Part shown: positions 1-7,644 of the stretch, piece after piece
Numbering within the stretch: position 1 is the stretch's first letter
Layout: each line of letters begins with the position of its first letter
Assembly: GCA_012513545.1 (NCBI GenBank)
Contig: JAAZCB010000684.1
Location: 1-11,698 of the forward strand
From: Clostridiaceae bacterium
GTDB lineage: Bacteria > Bacillota_A > Clostridia > Acetivibrionales > Acetivibrionaceae
DNA length: 11,698 nucleotides
Direction of reading: 5' to 3'
Made by a program: the position numbers and the translations under genes
The notes under the pieces: generated by a model
Database searches by the model: none
What the model saw: the letters and a program-made list of their open reading frames with translations, nothing else
What the model was told of the DNA's origin: nothing

Positions 1-2
1 AA

Positions 3-1358
3 AAAGGCGGAATCCTTTTGATGGGAGTCTGTGATGGCGGTTGGGCAAAAGGTAGAATGAACGATGCTCTTCCCGGGGGAGTTCAATTGGCACCTGTTAC
101 AAACGATAATTACAACATCATAGAGGATTATTCCCATCCTATAGTAACGGGAGAATTAACAGACAAGAATCCATTAAAAGACGGGGACTTGTATTCTAAT
201 TACTGCAGCCACAGGGAGTTTATTGAATCAACTCTTCCTCAAGGGAGCAAAGTCATTCTGCGTGCTAAAAATTCCAATCGTCCTACTTTAGTGGAATATC
301 CCTACGGTCAAGGCAAAGTTATTGCATCAGGCCTAACCTGGGAACATAATTACCATTATTATGAATCCGTTTTAGCCCCACGCAACTATGGAGGCTTTGC
401 AGTCAAAGCATTGGATGATTATTATGCCTATGGTATATCATTGATCAATTCTACCATAGGATATGAGTTCAGAAGAGCAATTGGAATTGAATATGAACAG
501 ACAAGCCAGCCGGTTCCGGGAGCAATTGCTCCAATTATTAAAAGGGTTTCTGCTGATTTTGATGATGAAAAAAATTACTACACCCTGTCCATAACTGATT
601 TCACGGCTGATAATAATGCATCGCCCTTCTTTTTCTGGAAGACAAACGACGGGTATTTTATTGACGCAAGTGACGACTATAAAACTGTCAGGTTTATTCC
701 CGATCCCGGAATGAAAGGCAAACTTGCAAAAGTAAACGCATACATTGGGGATAATCTTGGATATACTTCCCAATACTTGATTGAAGTTGAAGGCAAAATG
801 CCTCTATCGGAAGACGGAATGAATGTGGAAATAATCAGTGATATGAATAATCTAAAAGCTGAAGAGACTTTCAAAATTGAATACTTCGCACTTAATAAAG
901 ACGGGGATAAGATTATACCAGGAACTTCTGTGGACATATTCTATACACCCGATGGTGAAAACTGGATACAGATTGCTGACGGAATACTGGATAAAAACAG
1001 TTTTGAATGGCAGGTTCCGGCTATAAAATCCGATTATGCCAAAATCAGAATTGTCGCTCAAAACGGCATTAAAATAAAGTCTGCTGAGAGTCAGGTGTTC
1101 AGGATTACACCTTCATATTATGTCACGGGAAGTGTACTTGACTTAAAAGGTACTGGAGTGCCGGGCATTAAAGTTGAATGTAACGGAATTGAAACTTTCA
1201 CAGACAATTCGGGACGTTTCATCTTACGGGGTCTTGGCATCGGGGAGCATGTGATTCGTGTTTCCGGTGAAAATGTGTTGTTTGTAAAGAGTGAAGCTTC
1301 TGTGTACCTTGATGAGAACAATTATTACTCGGACAAAATATTCAGGATTAGAAACTAA
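3..1358 (+). CDS. Secreted multi-domain beta-sandwich protein, 3' part (5' end outside window)
   Basis: The reading frame is open to the left edge. The first in-frame start-like codons (TTG at 18, ATG at 21) have no ribosome site and lie inside a conserved-looking strand, so this is a C-terminal fragment. Counting from codon 18, residues 1-145 resemble the end of a glutamine-amidotransferase/ThuA-like fold (HPIVTG, then RPTLVEYPYGQGKVIASGLTWEH), often found in bacterial surface proteins as a non-catalytic module. Residues 170-258 look like a PKD/cadherin-like sandwich. Residues 265-365 form an Ig-like module with YTPDGENW and WQVPAIKSDYAKIRI. Residues 367-446 match a carboxypeptidase regulatory-like domain (VTGSVLDLKGTGVPGIKV, TDNSGRFILRGL). 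No dockerin or sortase motif is present at the C-terminus. An extracellular binding or structural role is inferred; any catalytic domain would be upstream. It ends 19 bases before a terminator. Confidence 0.75.
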   Translation, partial: KGGILLMGVCDGGWAKGRMNDALPGGVQLAPVTNDNYNIIEDYSHPIVTGELTDKNPLKDGDLYSNYCSHREFIESTLPQGSKVILRAKNSNRPTLVEYPYGQGKVIASGLTWEHNYHYYESVLAPRNYGGFAVKALDDYYAYGISLINSTIGYEFRRAIGIEYEQTSQPVPGAIAPIIKRVSADFDDEKNYYTLSITDFTADNNASPFFFWKTNDGYFIDASDDYKTVRFIPDPGMKGKLAKVNAYIGDNLGYTSQYLIEVEGKMPLSEDGMNVEIISDMNNLKAEETFKIEYFALNKDGDKIIPGTSVDIFYTPDGENWIQIADGILDKNSFEWQVPAIKSDYAKIRIVAQNGIKIKSAESQVFRITPSYYVTGSVLDLKGTGVPGIKVECNGIETFTDNSGRFILRGLGIGEHVIRVSGENVLFVKSEASVYLDENNYYSDKIFRIRN

Positions 1359-1376
1359 CCTGATTTGGCATGACAT

Positions 1377-1414
1377 AAAGGCTTGGGACTGTCAATGTAC
1401 AGTTTCAAGCTTTT
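1377..1414 (+). terminator. Rho-independent terminator after the partial gene
   Basis: Arms 1377-1392 and 1399-1414 pair over 16 positions around a 6-base loop, and the stem ends in TTTT. Three of the pairs are G-U on the plus-strand RNA and would be A-C mismatches on the other strand. That supports function in the plus direction, ending the transcript of the partial gene before the next promoter. Confidence 0.75.
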
Positions 1415-1424
1415 ATAGTATAAT
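1396..1424 (+). promoter_or_regulatory. Sigma-A-like promoter for the membrane-anchored gene
   Basis: A perfect TATAAT (1419-1424) lies 17 bases after TGTACA (1396-1401), a 4-of-6 match to TTGACA. The -35 overlaps the terminator stem. It is in the right place, about 40 bases upstream of the translation start, to make the next gene an independent unit. Confidence 0.5.
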
Positions 1425-1466
1425 TATAGTAAACAGCAATTAAGATTATATCTGGTGGTGATGTCG

Positions 1467-2354
1467 TTGGGTAATAAAAAAATTATACTGATAGTACTCC
1501 TGTTGTTGCTTATCCTATCAACAGCACTTATTATTTTCCTTAATAATAATGGAAACGATGAATTTATCATCAACGGTTTGGTTAAAAAGGACGGAATACC
1601 TGTTGAAAAAGCTTTTGCAAGGCTGTGGCTACCGAGAGACAATTATCCACAGAAATCTGTCGAAACTGATAAAAACGGCAGATTTAAACTTAAGCTTAAG
1701 CGGAGTAAGGATACAACCGAACATATTTTTATAGAGACATTCTGCAATTATGACGGAACATTATTCAACGACTCAAGAATGATAGAAGTTAAATCCCAGT
1801 CGATTGAATTTGAATTGTTGCCAGCCGCCAAGCACTCTGGAGAAATATTTGACAAGAACGGTATAGAACTGTACGATTGCAAGTTGTTATTCAAAGCAGA
1901 AATCCTGACTTACATTACCCATGCTAACCGAAGCTTTGACGCGAATTTGCAAAATAATAAAAAATACGATATATACTCGGATGCACCTAGTGAAGAAAAA
2001 GGTAAGTACGTAAAAATCGGTGAATACATGACAGGTTCGACCGGAGTTGACGCTTTAAGTATACGTATGGATTTCGCCTATAAACTTCCCTTTATAAGGA
2101 ATTTAACACATGAAGTTTATGTCCACCCTCGTCGTAATATCCAAGTTTCCGTTGATGCTGTCAGTTTACCAGAAAATGAACCTATAACATACGAATGGAA
2201 ATGTGATGCCGGAATAATAACAGGGGAAGGCAGCTCAATAACATGGGAAGCCCCCGATGATTACGGACAGTATAAAATCACTGTATATGCAACGGATAAG
2301 TCAGGTTCAAAATCAGAAAAAACTGCTGTCATAGAGGTTGGTCCCCCTTTGTAA
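1467..2354 (+). CDS. Membrane-anchored protein with carboxypeptidase-regulatory-like and PKD-like domains
   Basis: Possible starts are GTG 1455, GTG 1458, ATG 1461 and TTG 1467. The Shine-Dalgarno-like run GGTGGTGAT (1454-1462) includes the first three, leaving TTG 1467 with normal spacing, so TTG is preferred; ATG 1461 remains possible. Residues are counted from GTG 1455. Residues 7-29 are a very hydrophobic N-terminal segment after NKK, with no clear signal-peptidase or lipobox site, so it is probably an uncleaved anchor with the rest outside the cell. Residues 37-125 resemble a carboxypeptidase regulatory-like domain (INGLVKKDGIPVEKAFARLW, TDKNGRFKLKL). Residues 126-225 are not recognised. 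Residues 228-296 form a PKD/Ig-like sandwich (YEWKCDAGIITGEG, WEAPDDYGQYKITVYATD). No enzymatic motif is seen. The domain types echo the preceding gene, suggesting related cell-surface roles. Function is unknown. Confidence 0.8.
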   Translation: MGNKKIILIVLLLLLILSTALIIFLNNNGNDEFIINGLVKKDGIPVEKAFARLWLPRDNYPQKSVETDKNGRFKLKLKRSKDTTEHIFIETFCNYDGTLFNDSRMIEVKSQSIEFELLPAAKHSGEIFDKNGIELYDCKLLFKAEILTYITHANRSFDANLQNNKKYDIYSDAPSEEKGKYVKIGEYMTGSTGVDALSIRMDFAYKLPFIRNLTHEVYVHPRRNIQVSVDAVSLPENEPITYEWKCDAGIITGEGSSITWEAPDDYGQYKITVYATDKSGSKSEKTAVIEVGPPL

Positions 2355-2355
2355 A

Positions 2356-2413
2356 CGAAACACAGTCTGACGGTTCTTTTGTTTCACTCTTAGACAAGAG
2401 AACTTGTCTTTGT
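2356..2413. repeat. Dispersed palindromic repeat, copy A (degenerate)
   Basis: The left arm 2356-2385 contains GACGGTTCTTTTGTTTC and the right arm 2393-2413 contains GACAAGAGAAC. The inner 10 bases pair (GTTCTTTTGT with ACAAGAGAAC, one wobble), while the outer parts have diverged. It belongs to the family also found at 6654-6707, 8924-8938 and 10964-11016. It starts two bases after the preceding stop codon and could act as a weak terminator or RNA-stabilising hairpin. Confidence 0.6.
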
Positions 2414-2485
2414 ATAGCCAAAAAGTAGTATTTCTGATAGAATTTAAATTGTAAAATTTATATACTCAGGAGGGACTACTTAACT

Positions 2486-4534
2486 ATGAAAAAATTTACC
2501 TGTCTTATCATTACCCTGGTTCTAACAACATTATTAATACCAAATGCAAGCAGCACAGAGAATAAATCAACCGATAGCTATAAGTCTATAGCAGTAGGAA
2601 CAGAATTCATAGTAGCCTTAAAAGAAAACGGTGAATTGTCAGCATGGGGCGAAAACAGTTACGGTCAGTGTAATATTCCTGAAGACTTAACCGATGTAAA
2701 AGATATATATGCCGGTGATGACTATGTAGTAGCTCTAAAGGAAAATGGCGAAGTTGTTGCGTGGGGCAGTAATTATTCCGGCCAGTCCGATGTCCCTGAA
2801 GGCTTAACCGATGTTAAGTCAATAGCTGCAGGTAATAACTTTGTAGTAGCCTTAAAGGAAAGTGGAGAGGTTGCCGTATGGGGAGATAATAATTGGGGCC
2901 AGTGTGATGTTCCTGAAGGTCTAACAGGTGTTAAATCAATAGCGGCTGGCGGAAGCCATGTGGTAGCATTAACGGAAAATGGCAAGGTTGTTGCATGGGG
3001 ATATAATCACGGCGGACAATGCAATGTTCCAGTTGATTTAACAGGAGTAATAGCTATAACCGCTGGTACCTACCATACAGCAGCACTAAAGGAAAACGGT
3101 GAAGTTGTAGTTTGGGGGGAGAATAGATACAATCAGTGTGCTGTCCCCAAAGGCCTGACAGGAGTAAAAGCAATTGCTGCAGGTAATTTTCATACTGCAG
3201 CGTTGAAAGAAAATGGTGAAGTTGTTGCATGGGGGGATAATTCATATGACCAGTTGCTTATTCCTCAAGGATTACCGGAAATGAAAGCTATAGCTGCAGG
3301 GTATTACTACACAGCAGCTTTAAGCAAAGACAATACACTGTATTTCTGGAGCAGTGAAAGGGAATATCACATACCGAAAGACTTGACCGATGTAAAACTA
3401 ATTGCTTCCGGACAATATAACCTGGCCTGCATAAAAAATGACGGAAAAATAATTGTTGCAGGGGACAATAATTATGGTCAATGTATTGTTCCTGAAGCTT
3501 TGTCAGGAGTAAAAGCAATTGCTGCAGGCGTTTCCCATGCCGTCGCTTTAAAGGAGGATGGCAGTATTGTAGCATGGGGAAATAACTATTATGGGCAGTG
3601 TGTTGTACCGGAAGGATTAAGCGGTATAAAAGCAATTGCTGCTGGTAGTGAGCACGTAGTAGCATTAAATGAGGATGGCAGTGTTACGGCATGGGGAAGC
3701 AATAAGCAAGGGCAGTGTGATTTGCCCGAAGGATTAACCGGAGTTAAAGCAATAGCAGCAGGTGCATACCATACGGTGGTTTTAATGGAAAACGGAAAAG
3801 TTACCGCATGGGGAGATAATGAATGTGGACAATGTGATGTACCAGAAGGACTTGTCAACGTAAAAGCAGTTTCTGCAGGCTCCGGGTATACCTCTGCTTT
3901 AGATGAAGGCGGTAAAGTTACAGTATGGGGAGATAATAAATATGGACAGTGTAATGTCCCTGAAGGTTTAGGGGATGTAAAGGCGATTGCTGCCGGTTAC
4001 AAGCATATGGTTGCACTAAGGCAAGACGGTACAGTTGCAGCATGGGGAGACAATACGTATGGACAATGTGATGTACCTGAAGGCCTGACTAAAGTAATAA
4101 AGATTGATGCTAAAATCAGTCATTCTGCAGTCTTAAGAGAGGATGGAACAGTCCTGGATTGGGGAAAATACAATAATGAAGTGGATTGTATTCTGCCTGA
4201 GGGCTTGGAAAAAGTTAAAGACATAGCTGCGCTTTGGAATTATACGGTGGTTCTAAAAAAAGACAATACAATTTTGGGCTTGGGCGATATCAGAGGTTTT
4301 AAGCTCTCAGGCATGGCAAATGACTATTCCACCCCTCTAAAAGGAGATTTGAATGAGGATAATAAAGTGAATTCTACCGATTATGCAATTTTAAAGAGAA
4401 TAATACTTGGTAATGTGGAATTCCCCACTGGAAATAAATTTATTGCTGCAGATCTGAACAGTGATAATAAAATAAATTCTATCGATTATGCAATGCTTAA
4501 AAGAGTAATACTTGGTACGATTTCCGGTGTATAA
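2486..4534 (+). CDS. Secreted RCC1/BLIP-II-like beta-propeller protein with C-terminal type I dockerin
   Basis: A signal peptide (MKK, hydrophobic 5-18, cleavage near ASS at 21-23) is followed by about 15 blades at residues 31-617. The unit is 39 residues: KAIAAG..H..ALKENG.V.AWG.N.YGQC.VPEGL..V. This short blade length matches BLIP-II, a seven-bladed secreted inhibitor, more than the longer blades of eukaryotic RCC1. Blade 7 (267-303) is degenerate (YFWSSEREYHIP), and so are 14 and 15, which suggests two seven-blade propellers plus one extra blade. Residues 618-682 are a dockerin with two calcium loops (DLNEDNKVNSTD, DLNSDNKINSID) and helices ILKRIIL/MLKRVIL. Its predicted partner is a type I cohesin on a scaffoldin, so the protein should be displayed on the cellulosome. 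No catalytic domain is present; protein or ligand binding is inferred. AGGAGG (2468-2473) lies 12 bases before ATG, rather far, but no closer start exists. Confidence 0.9.
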   Translation: MKKFTCLIITLVLTTLLIPNASSTENKSTDSYKSIAVGTEFIVALKENGELSAWGENSYGQCNIPEDLTDVKDIYAGDDYVVALKENGEVVAWGSNYSGQSDVPEGLTDVKSIAAGNNFVVALKESGEVAVWGDNNWGQCDVPEGLTGVKSIAAGGSHVVALTENGKVVAWGYNHGGQCNVPVDLTGVIAITAGTYHTAALKENGEVVVWGENRYNQCAVPKGLTGVKAIAAGNFHTAALKENGEVVAWGDNSYDQLLIPQGLPEMKAIAAGYYYTAALSKDNTLYFWSSEREYHIPKDLTDVKLIASGQYNLACIKNDGKIIVAGDNNYGQCIVPEALSGVKAIAAGVSHAVALKEDGSIVAWGNNYYGQCVVPEGLSGIKAIAAGSEHVVALNEDGSVTAWGSNKQGQCDLPEGLTGVKAIAAGAYHTVVLMENGKVTAWGDNECGQCDVPEGLVNVKAVSAGSGYTSALDEGGKVTVWGDNKYGQCNVPEGLGDVKAIAAGYKHMVALRQDGTVAAWGDNTYGQCDVPEGLTKVIKIDAKISHSAVLREDGTVLDWGKYNNEVDCILPEGLEKVKDIAALWNYTVVLKKDNTILGLGDIRGFKLSGMANDYSTPLKGDLNEDNKVNSTDYAILKRIILGNVEFPTGNKFIAADLNSDNKINSIDYAMLKRVILGTISGV

Positions 4535-4572
4535 TGTCTCCCGCCTCTAAGAACATATTTAAGAATTAATTA

Positions 4573-4608
4573 AAAAGAAGCGTATTATCCGATTAATACG
4601 CTTCTTTT
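4573..4608 (+). terminator. Strong terminator between convergent genes
   Basis: A perfect 15-bp stem (4573-4587 with 4594-4608) has a 6-base loop. It ends in TTTT on the plus strand and has AAAAA at its left foot, giving a T-run on the minus strand. It lies 38 bases after the dockerin gene's stop and probably terminates in both directions. Confidence 0.85.
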
Positions 4609-4618
4609 ATTATGCGCC

Positions 4619-4675
4619 ATTTCCCGGAGGGAAATCAGGCAAAAAGCGAGGGACTCGATGTCCCAAAGCTTTTTG
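4619..4675 (-). terminator. Two tandem hairpins downstream of the convergent minus-strand gene
   Basis: The first hairpin pairs ATTTCCC (4619-4625) with GGGAAAT (4629-4635) around GGA. The second has an outer 8-bp stem (CAAAAAGC 4640-4647 with GCTTTTTG 4668-4675), a small internal loop, and an inner GGGAC/GTCCC stem around TCGAT. On the minus strand the larger hairpin's closing arm is U-rich and lies 38 bases after the stop of the LRR gene, so it may help terminate that transcript. The T-run is part of the stem, so efficiency is uncertain. Confidence 0.4.
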
Positions 4676-4713
4676 TTAGTTTTACGGCTGATGGTTTTAA
4701 GTCATGTTTCCGG

Positions 4714-6558
4714 TTATTTCAACTCAATGCCCGAAACTGCAGCATTTGATCTAATATGCTCATAAGATACCGCATTGTGATTAATTCCTAAAACACTATA
4801 AATCAATTCATTCTGATCACCATGATTTATTACTTTTGGATTCATATAATTACTGCCCATTTGACTAAAATGATCAGGAATTCTAAGAAAATGATAGTTG
4901 CTGGGACTGCTATTTTCAATATCGTCAGCTGTGCAGTCAACCGAATAGTACTTATTTCCAATTTTTACAACATTCCAGACATGCGTATTATAAACATTAT
5001 TCACTACTTCACACTCTACCGAAACTGATTTGAGTAAAAGCTGATATGCTTCTGCATATCCTTCGCATACAGTAAACGGCATTAATAAAGCCCCGATTGC
5101 ATTATGATACCTGCTGCTGCTAAGATTGTCAACATAGTAGGTATCAGTTCCTCCATCATAACTGACGCCGTCTTCAATGTAGCCAACGTATTTATAGCGT
5201 AATTGCTCCGCCTCAGAGGGAATATCATTAGGCCCATTTATTTCTATGCCATAGGCTGTTTCTGCATTAGGAACATACATGGAGTTTTTGCACAGCCAGT
5301 CACGCATTGCCATGGCCTTTATAGCCTCATCTGTCGGTTGCTTAAATTTCTTTTCATATGTTTGATAGTTATCCATCAGGTATTTTTGTGCCTCATTAAC
5401 CTTAGCTTTTACTGCATTTAATACAAAACGTGAATAACGAAGGTAATCAAGGTTTGAAAGTATGAATTCAGCATTAGTACTTGTTAATGTACTGCCCCCG
5501 TTTATTTGGGTTATTGATGAATAATCCAAAAAACTGGTGTGACTGTCAATTTTTAATCCCTTGCCCATATTTCTTATATCTGTCACATTAGAGTTTAAAA
5601 AAGCATATGAGGCTATTTTTTTCAAAGAACTCGAGACAAAATATGTTGTGCCTGTTTTTCCTGCCGGATATGAAACCAGTTCAGTTATGTCGTAATTGAA
5701 AAGCACAGCTCCTTGACTTTTAAAACTGGTGTTTCCAGATTCAACATATATGGCACTTAAATTTTTTGCATCACAAAATGCATCTTCTGAAATTTCTTTA
5801 ACCCCTTTAGGTACAGTAAATGAAGTATTCGTCAAGGCTCCAAGATATTTTATAAGTTTTGTTTTATCCTTTGTGTAGAGTACTCCGTTTATACTGTAGA
5901 AATTTTCGTTGCTTGAACTTACACTTATTTCTGTTAATTTTCTGCACTTATAAAATGCAAAATTATGTATGTAAAGAGTATTTGATGGCATTTCAATAGT
6001 TTCCAGGTTGTAACAATCATCAAAAGCATATGAAACTACTGCTTCAACTGTAGTTGGTATATAGAAAATTGAACCTGTTTTTGAAGACGGATATTTTATT
6101 AGTCTAGTCTTGTTTTTATCATAGAGTACACCATCATAGCTGGAATACCACTGATTATTTACACTGACCGTGATAGATTTTAAATTATTGCACCCTTTGA
6201 ACGTAGCTTCCTCAATATACACCACATGCTCAGGAATACTTATTGAATTGACAGAAGTATTATTCCTGAAGGCATTTTCAAGTATTTCCAATACCTTATA
6301 TTTTTTTCCTCCGCACTCTACTTCAGACGGAATAGTAACTGAAGTCATTGACCTGCATCCTATTACAGAGACGCAGTCATCTCTTACGACTTTGTACGTT
6401 ATCCCATTAATTGTAAAGTCTATTATTTCAGCACTTACTATTAATGGCTTAAGCGGTAAAAACCCAATAGGTCCCTGAGTTTCTGCCATAAATCCACTGC
6501 CAAGCAATATGGCACCTGCCAGAGCAAATGAAACTACTTTCTTTTTCATTGATCGCAT
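4714..6558 (-). CDS. Secreted BspA-type leucine-rich-repeat protein with transglutaminase-like domain
   Basis: ATG at 6558 is supported by GGGGG (6566-6570) with 7-base spacing; the in-frame ATG at 6549 is too far from it. Residues 1-26 are a signal peptide (MKKKVVSFALAGAILLGSG core). Residues 65-330 carry LRR_5/BspA-type repeats with the signature of conserved strands and AF..C..L..I (ENAFRNNTSVNSISIP, ATFKGCNNLKSITV, YAFDDCYNLETIEMP, FAFYKCRKLTEISV, DAFCDAKNLSAIYV). Inserts of the form DGVLYDKNKTRLIKYP occur between repeats. Residues 375-415 are a helical linker. Residues 416-560 are a transglutaminase-like (papain-fold) domain with a visible triad: Cys498 in TVCEGYAEAY, His526 in THVWNVV and Asp541 in YYSVDCTADD. 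Such proteins are extracellular; cross-linking or peptidase activity on surface or environmental proteins is inferred. There is no dockerin and no LPXTG anchor. It is monocistronic. Confidence 0.88.
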   Translation of the reverse strand: MRSMKKKVVSFALAGAILLGSGFMAETQGPIGFLPLKPLIVSAEIIDFTINGITYKVVRDDCVSVIGCRSMTSVTIPSEVECGGKKYKVLEILENAFRNNTSVNSISIPEHVVYIEEATFKGCNNLKSITVSVNNQWYSSYDGVLYDKNKTRLIKYPSSKTGSIFYIPTTVEAVVSYAFDDCYNLETIEMPSNTLYIHNFAFYKCRKLTEISVSSSNENFYSINGVLYTKDKTKLIKYLGALTNTSFTVPKGVKEISEDAFCDAKNLSAIYVESGNTSFKSQGAVLFNYDITELVSYPAGKTGTTYFVSSSLKKIASYAFLNSNVTDIRNMGKGLKIDSHTSFLDYSSITQINGGSTLTSTNAEFILSNLDYLRYSRFVLNAVKAKVNEAQKYLMDNYQTYEKKFKQPTDEAIKAMAMRDWLCKNSMYVPNAETAYGIEINGPNDIPSEAEQLRYKYVGYIEDGVSYDGGTDTYYVDNLSSSRYHNAIGALLMPFTVCEGYAEAYQLLLKSVSVECEVVNNVYNTHVWNVVKIGNKYYSVDCTADDIENSSPSNYHFLRIPDHFSQMGSNYMNPKVINHGDQNELIYSVLGINHNAVSYEHIRSNAAVSGIELK

Positions 6559-6587
6559 ATAAAAACCCCCTGTTAATATGATTTCTA

Positions 6588-6596
6588 ATTATAGCA
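6588..6596 (-). promoter_or_regulatory. Extended -10 promoter for the LRR/transglutaminase gene
   Basis: Read on the minus strand, TGCTATAAT matches the extended -10 consensus TGnTATAAT. It lies 29 bases upstream of the start codon. No good -35 is seen 16-18 bases upstream, which extended -10 promoters tolerate. Confidence 0.55.
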
Positions 6597-6653
6597 GAAT
6601 AAATAAAAAAATTGATGAAATAAAAGTGAAGTTATGATGAAAATAATGTGAAT

Positions 6654-6707
6654 GAAACACAGGGACGGTTCTTGTGTTTCGTTTTTTCAAAAGAACTGTC
6701 AGTCTGT
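6654..6707. repeat. Dispersed palindromic repeat, copy B
   Basis: The left arm 6654-6680 contains GGGACGGTTCTTGTGTTTC and the right arm 6687-6707 contains AAGAACTGTCAGTCTGT. GACGGTTCTT pairs with AAGAACTGTC over 10 positions (one wobble). It sits between the LRR gene promoter and the 3' end of the lipoprotein gene, 38 bases beyond that gene's stop. Confidence 0.65.
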
Positions 6708-6744
6708 AATTTATGGTTAAGCCCTTTTTCTTAAAACCTTGCTC

Positions 6745-7644
6745 TCATATTCTTTGTTCTTTCATATACTCCTGACCTGTGTTGTATACTAAATTGACAT
6801 TATAACCGACCATAATACCATTGTCATTTACAAACTTGCAGGTATAGCTGTTCTCTTCAGGTTTGATCAAAGTTCGCTCGATTTCATTCATACCATTATG
6901 ATTTTCAGCAATCATATAAACCGTATCGGAATTTACTTCAATAGAATCCGGTATGTTATCCCTGGTTATCTCTGTAAATCCGAGCACCTGGTCATTTTCG
7001 CCTATTTGCTTTACCACAATTTTCTCAATCTCATTTACTCTTTCAAGTGTTATAGAGACACTACTTTTAAACTCAGTCTTCCTGCCATTTTCAGTTTGTG
7101 TGTGAGTTTCCGTCATGGTTTTTGTAATACCGCTCCCGGATATTCCGGATTCCGGCAGCGTGTAAATCTTTCCGTCTGAGGTTTGATATACAGGATTCAC
7201 AAAAAAGATTTTATTTTCTGATCCGCAATAACTAATTTTAGCGCTCAATTCACTTGATTTATCTGAAATGTTGACTTTCGCATCAGTAAATCCTTCATCA
7301 CCATGCATTACAGTTGTCCTTTCCAAATCAGTATAGACCTTCTCATAAAATAAGGATATTCCCTCAATTCCCTCAAAAACACACTTCCCCCCCGAGTTCT
7401 TTGTTGCAAAAATCCTTACCGGATTTTCCTCATACGATACTTGTTTTCCTTTTGTCAACAGTTTCTCCACATCAATACTTTCACGTCCTATCAAATTGAT
7501 GGATTCAAAAGTGACAAATACACCAACCAGATTATCCGTAAGCTTTTCTTCCCCTGCCTCCTTTAAAGCAAGCTGACAGCCACTGAATACAGTGCTGAAA
7601 ACAACTGCCATCAATAAAATTACAAATTTATTTTTACTCTTCAT
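6745..7644 (-). CDS. Putative lipoprotein, third gene of the DUF2975-like/HTH operon
   Basis: The frame is open further upstream, but AGGAGG (7656-7651) is 6 bases before ATG 7644, which makes that start the best one and gives 299 residues. The start overlaps the stop of the regulator gene by 11 bases, which suggests translational coupling. Residues 3-23 (KNKFVILLMAVVFSTVFSGC) form a lipoprotein-type signal with Cys23 as the likely lipidated residue. The -3 residue is Phe rather than the usual Leu, so lipidation is probable but not certain. The mature part is mixed beta-strand and charged, with no enzyme motif: a region of VGVFVTFESINL, SPVYQTSDGKIYTLPESG-like strands at 148-167, and TKTMTETHTQTENGRKTEF at 174-192. 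No family is recognised. Its position suggests that it works on the outer face of the membrane with the polytopic protein encoded first. Confidence 0.8.
   Translation of the reverse strand: MKSKNKFVILLMAVVFSTVFSGCQLALKEAGEEKLTDNLVGVFVTFESINLIGRESIDVEKLLTKGKQVSYEENPVRIFATKNSGGKCVFEGIEGISLFYEKVYTDLERTTVMHGDEGFTDAKVNISDKSSELSAKISYCGSENKIFFVNPVYQTSDGKIYTLPESGISGSGITKTMTETHTQTENGRKTEFKSSVSITLERVNEIEKIVVKQIGENDQVLGFTEITRDNIPDSIEVNSDTVYMIAENHNGMNEIERTLIKPEENSYTCKFVNDNGIMVGYNVNLVYNTGQEYMKEQRI

Noticed and set aside
2404..2466. Promoter for the dockerin gene (TTGTCT with TAGTAT, or TATACT at 2461)
   Set aside because: The first pair matches the consensus at only 4 of 6 in each box; the second would start transcription inside the ribosome site. 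A promoter is likely somewhere here, but I cannot place it.
3054..3858. Minus-strand open frames inside the propeller gene
   Set aside because: They are shadows of the repetitive coding strand, with low-complexity repeats, no ribosome sites and no recognisable fold.
2576..4250. Regular about 117-bp repeats suggesting a CRISPR-like or satellite array
   Set aside because: The repeats are one continuous reading frame of 39-residue propeller blades, with substitutions spread through each unit and no spacer/repeat distinction.
4636..4690. Possible c-di-GMP-I (GEMM) riboswitch, because GGCAAA and CAAAGC flank a stem
   Set aside because: The second stem and conserved core are not seen, and the element points into the 3' end of a convergent gene with no downstream plus-strand gene to control.
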